Shown here: one piece after another, positions 37,515 through 46,733 of the stretch
How positions within the stretch are numbered: position 1 is the stretch's first letter
How the letters are laid out: each line of letters begins with the position of its first letter
Source: Stenotrophomonas maltophilia
Lineage (GTDB): Bacteria; Pseudomonadota; Gammaproteobacteria; Xanthomonadales; Xanthomonadaceae
Reading direction: 5' to 3'
Assembly: GCF_001676385.1 (NCBI RefSeq)
Contig: NZ_LYVJ01000012.1
Location: 62,001-126,000, forward strand
Length of the DNA stretch: 64,000 bases
The notes under the pieces: generated by a model
Database searches by the model: none
What the model saw: only the letters and a program-made list of their open reading frames with translations
Told to the model about the DNA's origin: nothing
Made by a program: the position numbers and the translations under genes

Positions 37515-39136
37515 AGCGCTCGCCGCTGTCCTGGTCGACGCGGATCCTGCTGGCGCTGCTGGCTGGCGTGCTGACCCTTCTTGTCAGCCAGAGCCAGTGG
37601 CTGTGGCGCCAGGACGAGGCGGCCTACGACGCGATGGTCGGCGCCTGGGACTACCGTCCCGACCCCAGCGTGCTGATCGTGGCCATCGACGAAGGCAGCC
37701 TGCAGCGCATTGGTCAATGGCCCTGGCCGCGTTCGGTGCATGCACGATTGCTGGACCGCCTGACCGATGCAGGCGCCGAACGCGTCGCACTGGATCTGAT
37801 GCTGTCCGAGCCGGACCGCCGCGACAGCCGCCAGGATGACGCACTCGCCGCAGCAATCCGCCGCAACGGCCGGGTGATCCTGCCGGTGCTGGCCGCGCCC
37901 GCCGCCGGCGATCGCATGGCCGAGGAAATGCTGCCGATCCCGCAGATCGCTGCCAGTTCCGCCGCGATCGGCCATACCGACGTGGAAGTGGATGGTGATG
38001 GCGTCGCGCGCGGTGTGTACCTGTACGCGGGCATCGGCCAGGCGCATTGGCCGGCGCTCGGCCTTGCCCTGGCAGACCTGCCAGCGCGGACCGTGCGCGG
38101 CCTGCCGGACCCGGCCCCCGCGCTCAGTTCCCCCTATCAATGGCGGCGCGACGACTATGTGCGGGTGCGCTACGCCGGCCCGCCGGAACGCCTGCCCCAG
38201 GTCTCCTATGCCGACGTCCTCGATGGCCACGTGGACACCGCAATGCTGCGTGGCCGCCGTATCGTGGTCGGAATGACCGCCAGCGGCATCGCACCGAGGC
38301 TGCTGACCCCGACCACCCGCGAATTCTGGATGAGCGGCAGCGAGTACCAGGCCAACATCGCCTCGATGCTCCTGCAGCACAAGCAGATCGAGGTATTGCC
38401 ACGCCTGTGGCAGCACGCCATCAGCGGCGTCCTTGTTGCGCTGTGCGTGATCCTGCTGGGCCTGCGCCTGCCGTGGCTGGTGGCGCTTGGCTCGTTGCCG
38501 GCGGCGCCAGTACTGAGCTGGGCACTGCTTCGCACCAGCGACCTGTGGTGGGCGCCGGCCACTGCCGTGCTCGGTATTCTGCTGGTATTGCTGGCCTGGG
38601 CGATCTGGCGCATCTCGGCCTGGCACCGGCAGGCCAACCGTGATGCCCTGACCGGCCTCGGCAACCGCCTGCGGTTCGAACAGTCATTGCAACAGGAGTG
38701 CGATGCCGCGCGGCGCAGCGGCAAGCCGCTGAGCCTGGCGCTGATCGATGTCGACCACTTCAAGCACCACAATGACCGTCACGGCCATCAGGTCGGCGAT
38801 CGGGTCCTGCGCGATGTAGCCCAGCAGATCGGTGCGCATGCGCGGCGCCCCCGTGACATGGCCGCGCGCTACGGTGGCGACGAGTTCGCGCTGGTGCTGC
38901 CGGATACGCCAGCCGAGGGCGCACGGCGGGTGATCGAGGACCTGATCGCCTGCGTGCGGGCGCTGCCGCCACCGGGCGATGGCAGCGATGCCGGCGTCAC
39001 GCTCACCATTGGCGTGTTCACGCGTGTACCTGACGGTGAACTGCATCCGCATCATTTCGTCGAAGGTGCCGACAGCGCCCTGTACCGGGCCAAGGCCAAT
39101 GGCCGCGATGGGTACGTGATCGACACGGAAGGCTGA
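37511..39136 (+). CDS. CHASE2-GGDEF diguanylate cyclase
   Basis: A 541-residue membrane sensor. One N-terminal helix (ILLALLAGVLTLLVSQSQ) leads to a periplasmic CHASE2 domain (DEAAYDAMVGAWDYRPDPSVLIVAIDEGSL...WPWPRSVHARLLDRLTDAGAERVALDLMLSEPD). About three helices follow (ISGVLVALCVILLGLRLPWLVALGS and ATAVLGILLVLLAWAIW). The C-terminal GGDEF domain begins RDALTGLGNRLRFEQ and has the catalytic YGGDEFALVLP. An inhibitory I-site RPRD lies five residues before GGDEF, so c-di-GMP feedback is expected. It starts at GTG 37511, overlapping the FecR gene stop. Confidence 0.94.
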   Translation: MKRSPLSWSTRILLALLAGVLTLLVSQSQWLWRQDEAAYDAMVGAWDYRPDPSVLIVAIDEGSLQRIGQWPWPRSVHARLLDRLTDAGAERVALDLMLSEPDRRDSRQDDALAAAIRRNGRVILPVLAAPAAGDRMAEEMLPIPQIAASSAAIGHTDVEVDGDGVARGVYLYAGIGQAHWPALGLALADLPARTVRGLPDPAPALSSPYQWRRDDYVRVRYAGPPERLPQVSYADVLDGHVDTAMLRGRRIVVGMTASGIAPRLLTPTTREFWMSGSEYQANIASMLLQHKQIEVLPRLWQHAISGVLVALCVILLGLRLPWLVALGSLPAAPVLSWALLRTSDLWWAPATAVLGILLVLLAWAIWRISAWHRQANRDALTGLGNRLRFEQSLQQECDAARRSGKPLSLALIDVDHFKHHNDRHGHQVGDRVLRDVAQQIGAHARRPRDMAARYGGDEFALVLPDTPAEGARRVIEDLIACVRALPPPGDGSDAGVTLTIGVFTRVPDGELHPHHFVEGADSALYRAKANGRDGYVIDTEG

Positions 39137-39209
39137 CGGCCCCCTGCGGCGTTCAACATACGCATGCGAATGGTTAGACTGGACGCCCTGCCCCACGTCC
39201 CCGGCCCCC

Positions 39210-39661
39210 ATGAACGCCCGCCTGTTCCGTTCCGGCATCAATCTCTGGCCGCCTTTCCTGTTCACCGGCATCCACGTCACCCGCATTACCCCCGACTATC
39301 GGCAAATCGACGTCGAACTGCGGCTGCGCCCCTGGAACCGCAACTACGTCGGTACCCACTTCGGCGGCAGCCTGTTCGCGATGACCGACCCGTTCTGGAT
39401 GCTCGGCCTGCTGCACACCCTGGGCCGCGACTACTACGTCTGGGACCGGGCCGGTGCGATCGAATTCCTCAAGCCCGGCCGCGGCACCGTGCGCACCTCG
39501 TTCCGCATCGACGAGGCGTTGCTGGATGAACTACGCGCCGAGGCAGCCAGCGGTGAGAAGGTGCTGCACTGGTTCAGCAACGATGTGGTCGACGAAAGTG
39601 GCGAGGTTGTCGCCCAGGTGCGCAAGCAGGTCTACCTGCGGTTGAACCACACGCACGCTGA
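39210..39661 (+). CDS. DUF4442 thioesterase-like protein, frame lost at the last codons
   Basis: A roughly 150-residue hot-dog-fold protein: RLFRSGINLWPPFLFTGIHVTRITPDYRQIDVEL, NYVGTHFGGSLFAMTDPFWMLGLL, YVWDRAGAIEFLKPGRGTVRTSF. This is the DUF4442 family, related to acyl-CoA thioesterases, with no proven substrate. In the given sequence the frame stays open past the family's usual end. One base inserted after 39646 (TTGAA then CCACAC) would give LRLKPHAR and a TGA at 39659-39661, so a base is probably missing. The rest of the gene is intact. Confidence 0.8.
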
Positions 39662-39708
39662 TCCGGCGCGCGGGCGCCATCCTCTGCCTCTTCGCAATGG
39701 AGGCTCCC

Positions 39709-40345
39709 ATGCGCTCGTATGCTCCTGTCGCACTCCGACCACCCTGCCCTTGGCCGCCCGCGCCCTGGACCTGCCGCCGGTGCAGTATCCGACGCTGCCG
39801 GCACAGGCAGCCAATGCCGCCGGTTTCGTTGCGCAGGGCTGGACGCTTGAATCGAGCGCCGAAGGCGATCTCGACCGGGACGGCTGCGCGGACCTGGTCC
39901 TGGTGCTGCGCCAGCAGGAGCCACGCAACGTCATCGAGCACGATGGTTTCGGCCCCTCGCCGTGCGACAGCAACCCGCGCATTCTCGCCGTGGCGTGGTC
40001 GCGCCAGCCCGGCTATGTGCGGGCAGTGCAGAATCATCAGTTGATCCCGCGCCAGGACAATCCGGTGATGAGCGACCCACTCGAAGACGGCAGCGCCAGC
40101 ATCCAGCGGAGCACCCTGAAGGTCGTGCTGTTTTCATTCGCCAGCGCGGCAAGCTGGTCAATGGGCACGACCGCCTTCACCTTCCGCTGGCAGGAAAATG
40201 CCTTTGCGCTGATCGGCTGCGACCAGAATTCCGTGATGCGCAACTCCGGGAAGACCGAATCGGTAAGCGTGCGCAGCGAAGACAGCATCGAGCACGACAA
40301 GGACAGCGTGCGCTGGCAGCCACGGCTCAGTCGCGGGCAGCGGCG
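39709..40345 (+). pseudogene. Secreted protein with a Ca-binding-like Asp repeat, frameshifted
   Basis: The start ATG 39709 has GGAGG just upstream and begins MRSYAPVAL. The protein then switches frame near 39736 to TTLPLAARALDLPP, which completes a signal peptide. The mature part contains GDLDRDGCADLVLVLRQ, a DxDxDG loop as in FG-GAP/dockerin-like repeats, then SIQRSTLKVVLFSFASAASW and DSIEHDKDSVRWQP. After that no stop appears, and the frame runs into the convergent gene, so the 3' end is uncertain or lost. A single missing base explains the first break. Function unknown. Confidence 0.65.
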
Positions 40346-41643
40346 GTTGCGCCGGCGCCAGCCACCAGCGGTACGGACAACCACGGGCTCTCAGCGTTGC
40401 CACGCGGCGGCGAACGACGCGGCACCTGCAGGCGGCGCCGATCGGCGGACAGCTGCGGCGACCGCACCGGCGAGCGGAACTGCGCCGGCAACCGCTGCAG
40501 CGCCTCAACCGGGTCTTCCGCCTGCTGCCGCAACCAGCGCTGCGCACCGAGCAGGCGCAGCATCGCCGCCGCGTCCTGGGACCGTGACGAATACGCGGGA
40601 TAGGCGGGCGCGGCCATCTCGGTCAGTACGCACCCCATCACATTGGACAGGCAACCGAAATCCCGCCGCGGCGGCGCCTCTACCGGCAGCGGCCGATCGG
40701 CCTCCAGCGCGGCCATGGCGGCTGCGCCGCAGGCCCAGCCAAGATTGCCGGCTACGCGCGCCAAGGTGCTGTTCCGATCCAGCATCAGGACGCCACCAGA
40801 TTCCTGCGCCGAGGACTCGATCGCCGCCCGGCTCATCGCGTACTCGCCCTGCATGGCACGGCACAGGCTCTGTTCCTCGGCCCTCAACGGTTCCATGGCC
40901 GGTTCGCATTCCGCTGGCAGGGGATGGTCGGCAGGCAATTCGACCAGCATGTCGGCCAGCAACTGGGCATGGGCCTGCACAAGGCTGGCACCGACGATGC
41001 TCTCGACCAGATAGCTGCCGCCGGGCACCAGCCGCCGGCCCAGCTGCAGGCCCCGGCAGGCGCCACGCAGGGCACCGTCGATATCGCCCTGCACGTAGGC
41101 CAGCGCGCGCGCACTGGTAGCGTCCATCACCAGGCCATAGGCCGGCAACGGGACCAGAATGCCCTTGCCCTTCGGCTGGAACGGCGACGCGAAGTAGTCC
41201 GCTTCGGCGAGCTGATCCACCCGCCCATGCAACTGCTGGTGCCCGGCGTGGGCCTCCACGAAGCGTTGCGGGTCCGCGCGGACCTGGGCGAGGCAGCCGC
41301 TGGCGGCCGGCCCGCAACTGGCTGAAGGCCGTAATTGCAGCTCGACGTGGTCCTCTGCCAGTTGCGGACGGGCGCCGCCATTGCCGCGCGGGTCCGCCTC
41401 CCAGCGCTGTACATCCCGGGCCAGCGCCTGATCGCGCTGCCGGGCATCGAGGTCATCGAACGGCAGCGTCCACAACAGTGCATATCCATTGTGGCCGGTC
41501 ACCGGCAGGCGTGCTTCCAATCGCTGCTGGGCCTGCAGTCGCGAGTCCGGCACGGGCCATAGGCGCGAGGCACACCACACCACGATGGCCAACACCAGCA
41601 GGCCCGCCAGTGTCCAGCCCAGTCCGCGCAGAATCTTCAACAC
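40327..41643 (-). CDS. Membrane-anchored protein of unknown function
   Basis: A 438-residue protein with one N-terminal helix (GLGWTLAGLLVLAIVVWCASRLW, about residues 8-30) and the rest probably periplasmic. I do not recognise the family. Features are a repeated-looking Ala/Leu-rich helical body, QGDIDGALRGACRGLQLGRRLV around the middle, several Cys (SCGPAASGCLAQV; LSNVMGCVLTE) that may form disulfides, and a basic, Pro/Arg-rich C-terminus. The 3' end overlaps the end of the convergent frameshifted gene. A terminator is not visible. Confidence 0.7.
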   Translation of the reverse strand: MLKILRGLGWTLAGLLVLAIVVWCASRLWPVPDSRLQAQQRLEARLPVTGHNGYALLWTLPFDDLDARQRDQALARDVQRWEADPRGNGGARPQLAEDHVELQLRPSASCGPAASGCLAQVRADPQRFVEAHAGHQQLHGRVDQLAEADYFASPFQPKGKGILVPLPAYGLVMDATSARALAYVQGDIDGALRGACRGLQLGRRLVPGGSYLVESIVGASLVQAHAQLLADMLVELPADHPLPAECEPAMEPLRAEEQSLCRAMQGEYAMSRAAIESSAQESGGVLMLDRNSTLARVAGNLGWACGAAAMAALEADRPLPVEAPPRRDFGCLSNVMGCVLTEMAAPAYPAYSSRSQDAAAMLRLLGAQRWLRQQAEDPVEALQRLPAQFRSPVRSPQLSADRRRLQVPRRSPPRGNAESPWLSVPLVAGAGATAAARD

Positions 41644-41719
41644 AGCTTCCCTTCCATGGCTCGTTGCCGCAGTCGATCCGCCAGCGTAATCGACCGGCAG
41701 TGACCGCTACAATGCGCGC

Positions 41720-42403
41720 ATGTCGCTCGAAGCCCCCGCCCTGGTCCCCCGCCCCTCCCTGCAGCGCCTGTTCCTGACCGGCCTGCTGACCCTGCTGCCG
41801 ATCTGGCTGACCTGGGTCGTGGTCAAGTTCGTGTTCGTGCTGCTGTCAGGCATTTCCAGCCCGCTGGTGGTGCCTCTTTCAGAGCAGATCGCGACCAGCT
41901 TCCCGCACTACCTCGGCTGGGTGCGCGCCGAGTGGATCCAGAACACCATTGCCCTGCTGGCCACCCTGCTGGTCATCCTGGCAGTGGGCGTGGCCAGCCG
42001 CCGCGTGCTCGGGCAGCGCCTGCTGCGTTGGGTGGGCGCGGTCATCAAGCGCATCCCCCTGGCCAGCATCATCTACGACAGCGCGAAGAAGCTGCTGGAC
42101 ATGCTGCAGACCGAACCGGGCAGCACCCAGCGCGTGGTGCTGATCGATTTTCCGCACCGCGACATGAAATCGATCGGCCTGGTCACGCGGGTCATCAAGG
42201 AACAGGGCAGCGACCGTGAGCTGGCCGCGGTGTACGTGCCGACCACGCCGAATCCGACCTCCGGGTACCTGGAAATCGTGCCGGTGGAACTGCTGACCCC
42301 GACCGACTGGACCGTCGACCAGGCCATGAGCTTCATCATTTCCGGCGGTGCCGTAGCGCCGTCCAGCGTACCGTTCACCCGCGCCGGCGAACGCGCCGAA
42401 TGA
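41720..42403 (+). CDS. DUF502 family membrane protein
   Basis: A 227-residue inner-membrane protein with two strong helices (LFLTGLLTLLPIWLTWVVVKFVFVLL and NTIALLATLLVILAVGVAS), then the conserved DUF502 region: IPLASIIYDSAKKLLDMLQ, VVLIDFPHRDMKSIGLVT, VYVPTTPNPTSGYLEIVP and a C-terminal SFIISGG. Function unknown; in plants the relatives are COV (vascular patterning) proteins. The stop overlaps the next start as ATGA (42400-42403), so it is coupled to the queuosine transporter. Confidence 0.9.
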   Translation: MSLEAPALVPRPSLQRLFLTGLLTLLPIWLTWVVVKFVFVLLSGISSPLVVPLSEQIATSFPHYLGWVRAEWIQNTIALLATLLVILAVGVASRRVLGQRLLRWVGAVIKRIPLASIIYDSAKKLLDMLQTEPGSTQRVVLIDFPHRDMKSIGLVTRVIKEQGSDRELAAVYVPTTPNPTSGYLEIVPVELLTPTDWTVDQAMSFIISGGAVAPSSVPFTRAGERAE

Positions 42404-43185
42404 CTCCGGCACCGATCGAGCGCCCCTTGCAGGACCGCGCGGTCCTGCTGTTCATCGTGCTGGCCGCGTTCTTCTGCGGCAATGCGGTGCTGGCCGAGCT
42501 GATCGGGGTTAAGATCTTCGCGCTGGAAGATACGCTCGGCATCGATCCGCTGAACTGGAACCTGTTCGGCCAGACCGGATCGTTGAGCTTCACCGCCGGC
42601 ACCCTGTTGTGGCCGGTGGTGTTCATCATGACCGATACCATCAACGAGTTCTTCGGCAAGCGCGGCGTGCGCTTCATCTCGTGGCTGGCGGTGGTGTTGA
42701 TCGGCTACGGCTTCCTGTTCGCGTTCGCGGCGATCTCGCTGGCACCGGCCAGCTGGTGGGTCACATCGATGAGTGGCCACGGTGTACCTGATTACCAGGC
42801 CGCATTCGCGGCCGTGTTCGGCCAGGGCATGTGGACCATCGCCGGTTCACTGGTGGCATTCCTGCTGGGCCAGCTGATCGACGTGGCGGTCTTCCACCGC
42901 ATCCGCCGGGCGACCGGCGAACGCCATGTCTGGCTGCGCGCGACCGGCTCGACCGCGGTCTCGCAGCTGGTGGACAGCTTCGTGGTGATCTGGATCGCCT
43001 TCGTGCTGGGTCCTCAGCATTGGCCGACCTCGTTGTTCCTGGCCGTCAGCAGCGTCAACTATGCCTACAAGATGGGCTTTGCCATTGCGTTGATTCCCCT
43101 GCTGTACCTGATGCGGCGCGCAATCACCCGCTACCTGGGCGCCGGACGCGCAGCCGCATTGCGGGCCACCGCTGCGGCTGACTGA
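42400..43185 (+). CDS. Queuosine precursor transporter (YhhQ/VUT family)
   Basis: A 261-residue protein with about six helices. Family marks are AAFFCGNAVLAELIGVKIF, LLWPVVFIMTDTINEFFGKRGVRFISWLAVVLIG and LGQLIDVAVFHRIRR...WLRATGSTAVSQLVDSFVVIWIAF. YhhQ imports 7-cyano-7-deazaguanine for queuosine in tRNA. No que genes are near, as is common for salvage transporters. It begins inside the end of the DUF502 gene. Confidence 0.9.
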   Translation: MTPAPIERPLQDRAVLLFIVLAAFFCGNAVLAELIGVKIFALEDTLGIDPLNWNLFGQTGSLSFTAGTLLWPVVFIMTDTINEFFGKRGVRFISWLAVVLIGYGFLFAFAAISLAPASWWVTSMSGHGVPDYQAAFAAVFGQGMWTIAGSLVAFLLGQLIDVAVFHRIRRATGERHVWLRATGSTAVSQLVDSFVVIWIAFVLGPQHWPTSLFLAVSSVNYAYKMGFAIALIPLLYLMRRAITRYLGAGRAAALRATAAAD

Positions 43186-43279
43186 AGACCCAGCAGCGGG
43201 AAGCTGACTGCGTATCCCCGCTGGCCGTACGTGACCGGATCGTGCAAGCTCCACGATCTGTGTTCCACGGAAGCTCCTG

Positions 43280-45220
43280 ATGCCGCATTCCCTCCGCGCC
43301 CTGGCCGTCGCCGTTGCCGCGCTTTTCCTGTTCAGCGCCGTTCCACCGGCCGAAGCAGCAAAGAAGAAGGCCAGCCGCCCCGCCGCCGCGCAGACCCGGC
43401 AGGCCGCCAAGCCCAAGGCCAGGCCTGCCCGCTCCACGGCCCCGGCCCGTGGCAGTTCGGCGCGGCGCGCCGCGCCACGTCCAACCGCCCCCGCCCGCGC
43501 CGTGCCCAAGCAGGTCCAGCTGGAACGCCTGTACGACGAATACTGGGACGCCTCGATGCGGCTCAATCCGCTGCAGGCGACCTTCCAGGGCGAGCCCCGC
43601 TACAACGACCAGTTGCCGAACATCCTGTCGGCGGCCTGGCGCCAGCAGTCCCATGATTTCACCACCGAGTGGCTGGGCAAGGTGGAGAAGATCGGCAGCG
43701 ATGGCCTGCAGGGCCAGGACCTGCTCAGCTACGAGATCTTCGTGCGCGATGCGCGTGCCTCCCTGGCCGCCGAGCGTTATCCGAGCTGGATGATGCCGAT
43801 CAGCCAGTACTACAACATCGGCAGCATCATCGCCATTCTCGGCTCCGGTGCAGGCGCGCAGCCGTTCAACAGCGTGCAGGACTACGATGCGTGGTCGCGG
43901 CGTTCGCTGGGCATTCCCGAACTGTTCGACCAGGCCATCGACAACATGCGCCAGGGGATGAAGGCCGGCGTGGTGCAGCCGCGCGACCTGATGGAGAAAG
44001 TGCTGCCGCAGCTGGACGCGGTGATCAAGCCGAGCGCCGAGGAGAGCATCTTCTGGTCGCCGATCCGCACCATGCCGAACACCATCGCGGCCGAGGACAA
44101 GGCGCGCATCAGTGCCGAGTACAAGCGCATGATCGAACTGCGCATCATGCCGGCCTACCGCGCCCTGCGTGGCTTCATCGCCACCGAATACCTGCCGGCC
44201 ACGCGGGCCAGCAGCGGCCTGGGCGCTCTGCCCGATGGACAGGCCTGGTACGCCAACCTGATCACGCAGGCTACCGCCAGCGACCAGTCCGCTGCGCAGC
44301 TGCATGCACTGGGCGAACAGCGCGTGGAGCAGCTGCAGGCGCAGATCGCTGCGGTGATGAAGGACAACAAGCTGCGCGGCTCGCAATCGAAGCTGCTTCG
44401 CAGCATGCGCAACGACCGCCAGTTCCAGTACGGCGATGCCACGGCACTGCTCAACCGCTACCGCCAGGTTCAGCAGCAGGTCAATGCTCGCCTGCCCCAG
44501 GTACTGGACACCTTGCCGAAGGCGCCGCTGGACCTGCGCGCGGTGGAACCGGAGCGGGCACTGACCGCTGCTGCCGCCGCCTACCAGCCCGCGCTGCCCG
44601 GGCAACCCGCGGTGCTGTACGTGAACACCCGCGACCTTCCCGCACGCAAGCGCTGGAACGTGCCGGTGCAGTTCCTGCATGAGGCCGTTCCCGGCCACCA
44701 CGTGCAGCTGGGCCTGCAGCAGGAGCTGGCGAAACTGCCGCGCTTCCGCCGCCTCGGTGGCGATCTCGCCTTCGTCGAAGGCTGGGGCCTGTACGCCGAA
44801 ACACTGGGCGAGGAACTTGGCATCTACACCGATCCCTATGACCGCATCGGCTACCTGTATTCGCGCCTGCTGCGCGCCGCGCGCGTAGTCGCCGATACCG
44901 GCGTGAACGCGCAGGGCTGGAGCAAGCAACAGGCCGTGGCCTACCTGCAGAAGACCGTGGACATGGGCAGCGAAGATGCCAATGCCGAAGTCGAGCGGAT
45001 CATGGCCCAGCCCGGCCAGGCGCTCTCCAACGTGGCCGGCCTGACCGCCATCGTCACCCTGCGCGACAAGGCCAAGGCCCGCCAGGGCGCCGCCTTCGAC
45101 CTGCGCCGCTTCCACGCCGAACTGCTGAAGGACGGCTCGATGCCACTGGATGTGCTGGATCGCAAGATGGAACGCTGGATGGCGCAGCCAGGCGACGCCA
45201 CGCCTGCGCCTTCACCCTGA
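43280..45220 (+). CDS. DUF885 family secreted peptidase-like protein
   Basis: A 646-residue protein with a signal peptide (ALAVAVAALFLFSAVPPAEAA). A 55-residue Lys/Arg/Ala/Pro-rich stretch follows (KKKASRPAAAQTRQAAKPK...), then the DUF885 domain. Around residue 470 is FLHEAVPGHHVQLGLQQEL, the HExxPGHH motif that probably binds zinc, followed by FVEGWGLYAETLGEELG supplying the other ligand. This is a thermolysin-like M3/M32-type arrangement, so metallopeptidase activity is likely but unproven. The basic tract is unusual and may hold the protein at an anionic surface. Followed at 17 bp by a serine hydrolase. Confidence 0.9.
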   Translation: MPHSLRALAVAVAALFLFSAVPPAEAAKKKASRPAAAQTRQAAKPKARPARSTAPARGSSARRAAPRPTAPARAVPKQVQLERLYDEYWDASMRLNPLQATFQGEPRYNDQLPNILSAAWRQQSHDFTTEWLGKVEKIGSDGLQGQDLLSYEIFVRDARASLAAERYPSWMMPISQYYNIGSIIAILGSGAGAQPFNSVQDYDAWSRRSLGIPELFDQAIDNMRQGMKAGVVQPRDLMEKVLPQLDAVIKPSAEESIFWSPIRTMPNTIAAEDKARISAEYKRMIELRIMPAYRALRGFIATEYLPATRASSGLGALPDGQAWYANLITQATASDQSAAQLHALGEQRVEQLQAQIAAVMKDNKLRGSQSKLLRSMRNDRQFQYGDATALLNRYRQVQQQVNARLPQVLDTLPKAPLDLRAVEPERALTAAAAAYQPALPGQPAVLYVNTRDLPARKRWNVPVQFLHEAVPGHHVQLGLQQELAKLPRFRRLGGDLAFVEGWGLYAETLGEELGIYTDPYDRIGYLYSRLLRAARVVADTGVNAQGWSKQQAVAYLQKTVDMGSEDANAEVERIMAQPGQALSNVAGLTAIVTLRDKAKARQGAAFDLRRFHAELLKDGSMPLDVLDRKMERWMAQPGDATPAPSP

Positions 45221-45237
45221 TCCCACCCGGAGCCGCC

Positions 45238-46308
45238 ATGCGCCCCGCCGTCGCCATGTTCGCCGCGATACTCGGCCTGCTGCCGTTGGCTAGCCCGGCC
45301 GCACCGGTATTGACCCCACCGGATGCAGGCGTCGACGGGCTGATGCAGGCCTACGACGGCCAGGTGCCCGGCGCCGCGGTGCTGGTGCTGCACGACGGGC
45401 AACCGGTATTCCGCCGTGGCTATGGCTTGGCGGTGATGGAAGACGGCACGGCCGTCACCCCGGCCAGCAATTTCCGCTTGGCCTCGGTCAGCAAGCAGTT
45501 CACCGCCGCGGCGGTACTGCTCCTGGTGGAGGACGGCCGGCTTGGCCTCGACCAGCCGGCCCGGCAGTGGCTGCCGGAGCTGCCGCCGGCTGCGGCGGCC
45601 ATCACCCTCCGCCAGTTGCTGTCGCACACCAGCGGCCTGCTCGACTACGAAGACCTGATGGACCCCTCCGACAGTCGCCAGGTCCATGACGCCGATGTGC
45701 TGACCCTGCTGTCACGCGAAGACCGCCTGGACTTCGCGCCCGGCACGCGCTACCGCTACAGCAACAGTGGCTATGCGCTGCTGGCATTGATTGTGGGCCG
45801 CGCCTCCGGCCAGGGTTTCGCCACCTTCCTGCGGCAGCGCATCTTCCGCCCGCTGGGCATGGCCCACACTGTGGCCCACCAGGACGGCATCGACCACGTG
45901 GCGGCACGCGCCTATGGCTACAGCTGGCTCGGCGGCCACTGGCAGCGCACCGACCAGAGCACCACCAGCGCCGTGCTCGGCGACGGCGGCATCTATTCCT
46001 CGCTGGACGACCTCGCCCGCTGGGATGCAGCGCTGTACGACGACCGCCTGCTGTCGGCGGCCTCGCGCAGCGCGATGTTCAGCCCGGCCACGGCAACCCC
46101 GGAGCCGGACGTACCGCACTACGGTTTCGGTTGGCGCCTGAATGGCCAGGCCCAGTGGCACAGCGGCGAGAGCATCGGCTTCCGCAACGTGATCGTGCGC
46201 TATCCGGAAAAACACCTGACCGTGATCGTGCTGACCAACCGCAACGATCCCGAACCTTATCCGCTGGCGCTGAAGATCGCCCAGCGCTGGCTGGACACCC
46301 TGCAATGA
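45238..46308 (+). CDS. Serine hydrolase of the beta-lactamase/D-Ala-D-Ala carboxypeptidase family
   Basis: A 356-residue protein with a signal peptide (FAAILGLLPLASPAAP). It has the three motifs of the class C beta-lactamase/esterase fold: SVSKQF (SxxK, near residue 84), YSNSGYALL (YxN, near 178) and HSGESIGF (HxG, near 311). It is most like the stand-alone beta-lactamase-related serine hydrolases (EstB, Pbp-E types) rather than a true AmpC; substrate unknown. The next gene starts inside its end (ATGA). Confidence 0.88.
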   Translation: MRPAVAMFAAILGLLPLASPAAPVLTPPDAGVDGLMQAYDGQVPGAAVLVLHDGQPVFRRGYGLAVMEDGTAVTPASNFRLASVSKQFTAAAVLLLVEDGRLGLDQPARQWLPELPPAAAAITLRQLLSHTSGLLDYEDLMDPSDSRQVHDADVLTLLSREDRLDFAPGTRYRYSNSGYALLALIVGRASGQGFATFLRQRIFRPLGMAHTVAHQDGIDHVAARAYGYSWLGGHWQRTDQSTTSAVLGDGGIYSSLDDLARWDAALYDDRLLSAASRSAMFSPATATPEPDVPHYGFGWRLNGQAQWHSGESIGFRNVIVRYPEKHLTVIVLTNRNDPEPYPLALKIAQRWLDTLQ

Positions 46309-46709
46309 CGCCCGATTCAGACGCCCTGCTGGGCCTCCACCACGCCGCACTGATCTGCAGCGACTATGCGCGCTCGAAGGATTTCTACGTGCGCATCCTG
46401 GGACTGCGGGTGCTGGCCGAGAACCATCGTGCCGCGCGCGACTCGTGGAAGCTGGACCTGGCCCTGCCCGACGGAGGCCAGCTGGAGCTGTTCTCCTTCC
46501 CCGCGCCACCACCGCGCCCCAGCCGTCCCGAAGCGCAGGGCCTGCGCCACCTCGCGTTCCGGGTCGCCACGCTGGAGCCGTTCATCCAGCGCCTGGCCGC
46601 GCACGGCGTGGCCTGCGAGCCGATCCGCGTGGACGAATACACCGGCGCCCGCTTTACCTTCTTCGCCGACCCGGACGACCTGCCGCTGGAGCTGTACGAA
46701 GTCGGTTGA
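46305..46709 (+). CDS. VOC-family metalloprotein (glyoxalase-like)
   Basis: A 134-residue vicinal-oxygen-chelate protein with two beta-alpha-beta-beta-beta modules: LLGLHHAALICSDYARSKDFYVRILGLRVL and GLRHLAFRVATLEPFIQRLAAHGVACE. Metal ligands would be His14, the Glu in QLELFSF, His in LRHLAF and Glu in LELYEVG, i.e. H/E/H/E. It resembles the YaeR/GloA2-type proteins. The start overlaps the serine hydrolase stop. The composite repeat follows 25 bp after the stop. Confidence 0.88.
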   Translation: MTPDSDALLGLHHAALICSDYARSKDFYVRILGLRVLAENHRAARDSWKLDLALPDGGQLELFSFPAPPPRPSRPEAQGLRHLAFRVATLEPFIQRLAAHGVACEPIRVDEYTGARFTFFADPDDLPLELYEVG

Positions 46710-46733
46710 TCCCGCATTCCCACCGTCCGTCTT

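Noticed and set aside
40345..41120. Extension of the frame from the DUF4442 gene through the next gene to 41120 as one 636-residue protein
   Set aside because: The family ends at about 39661 when one missing base is restored, and the C-terminal 250 residues are antisense to the 40327-41643 gene.
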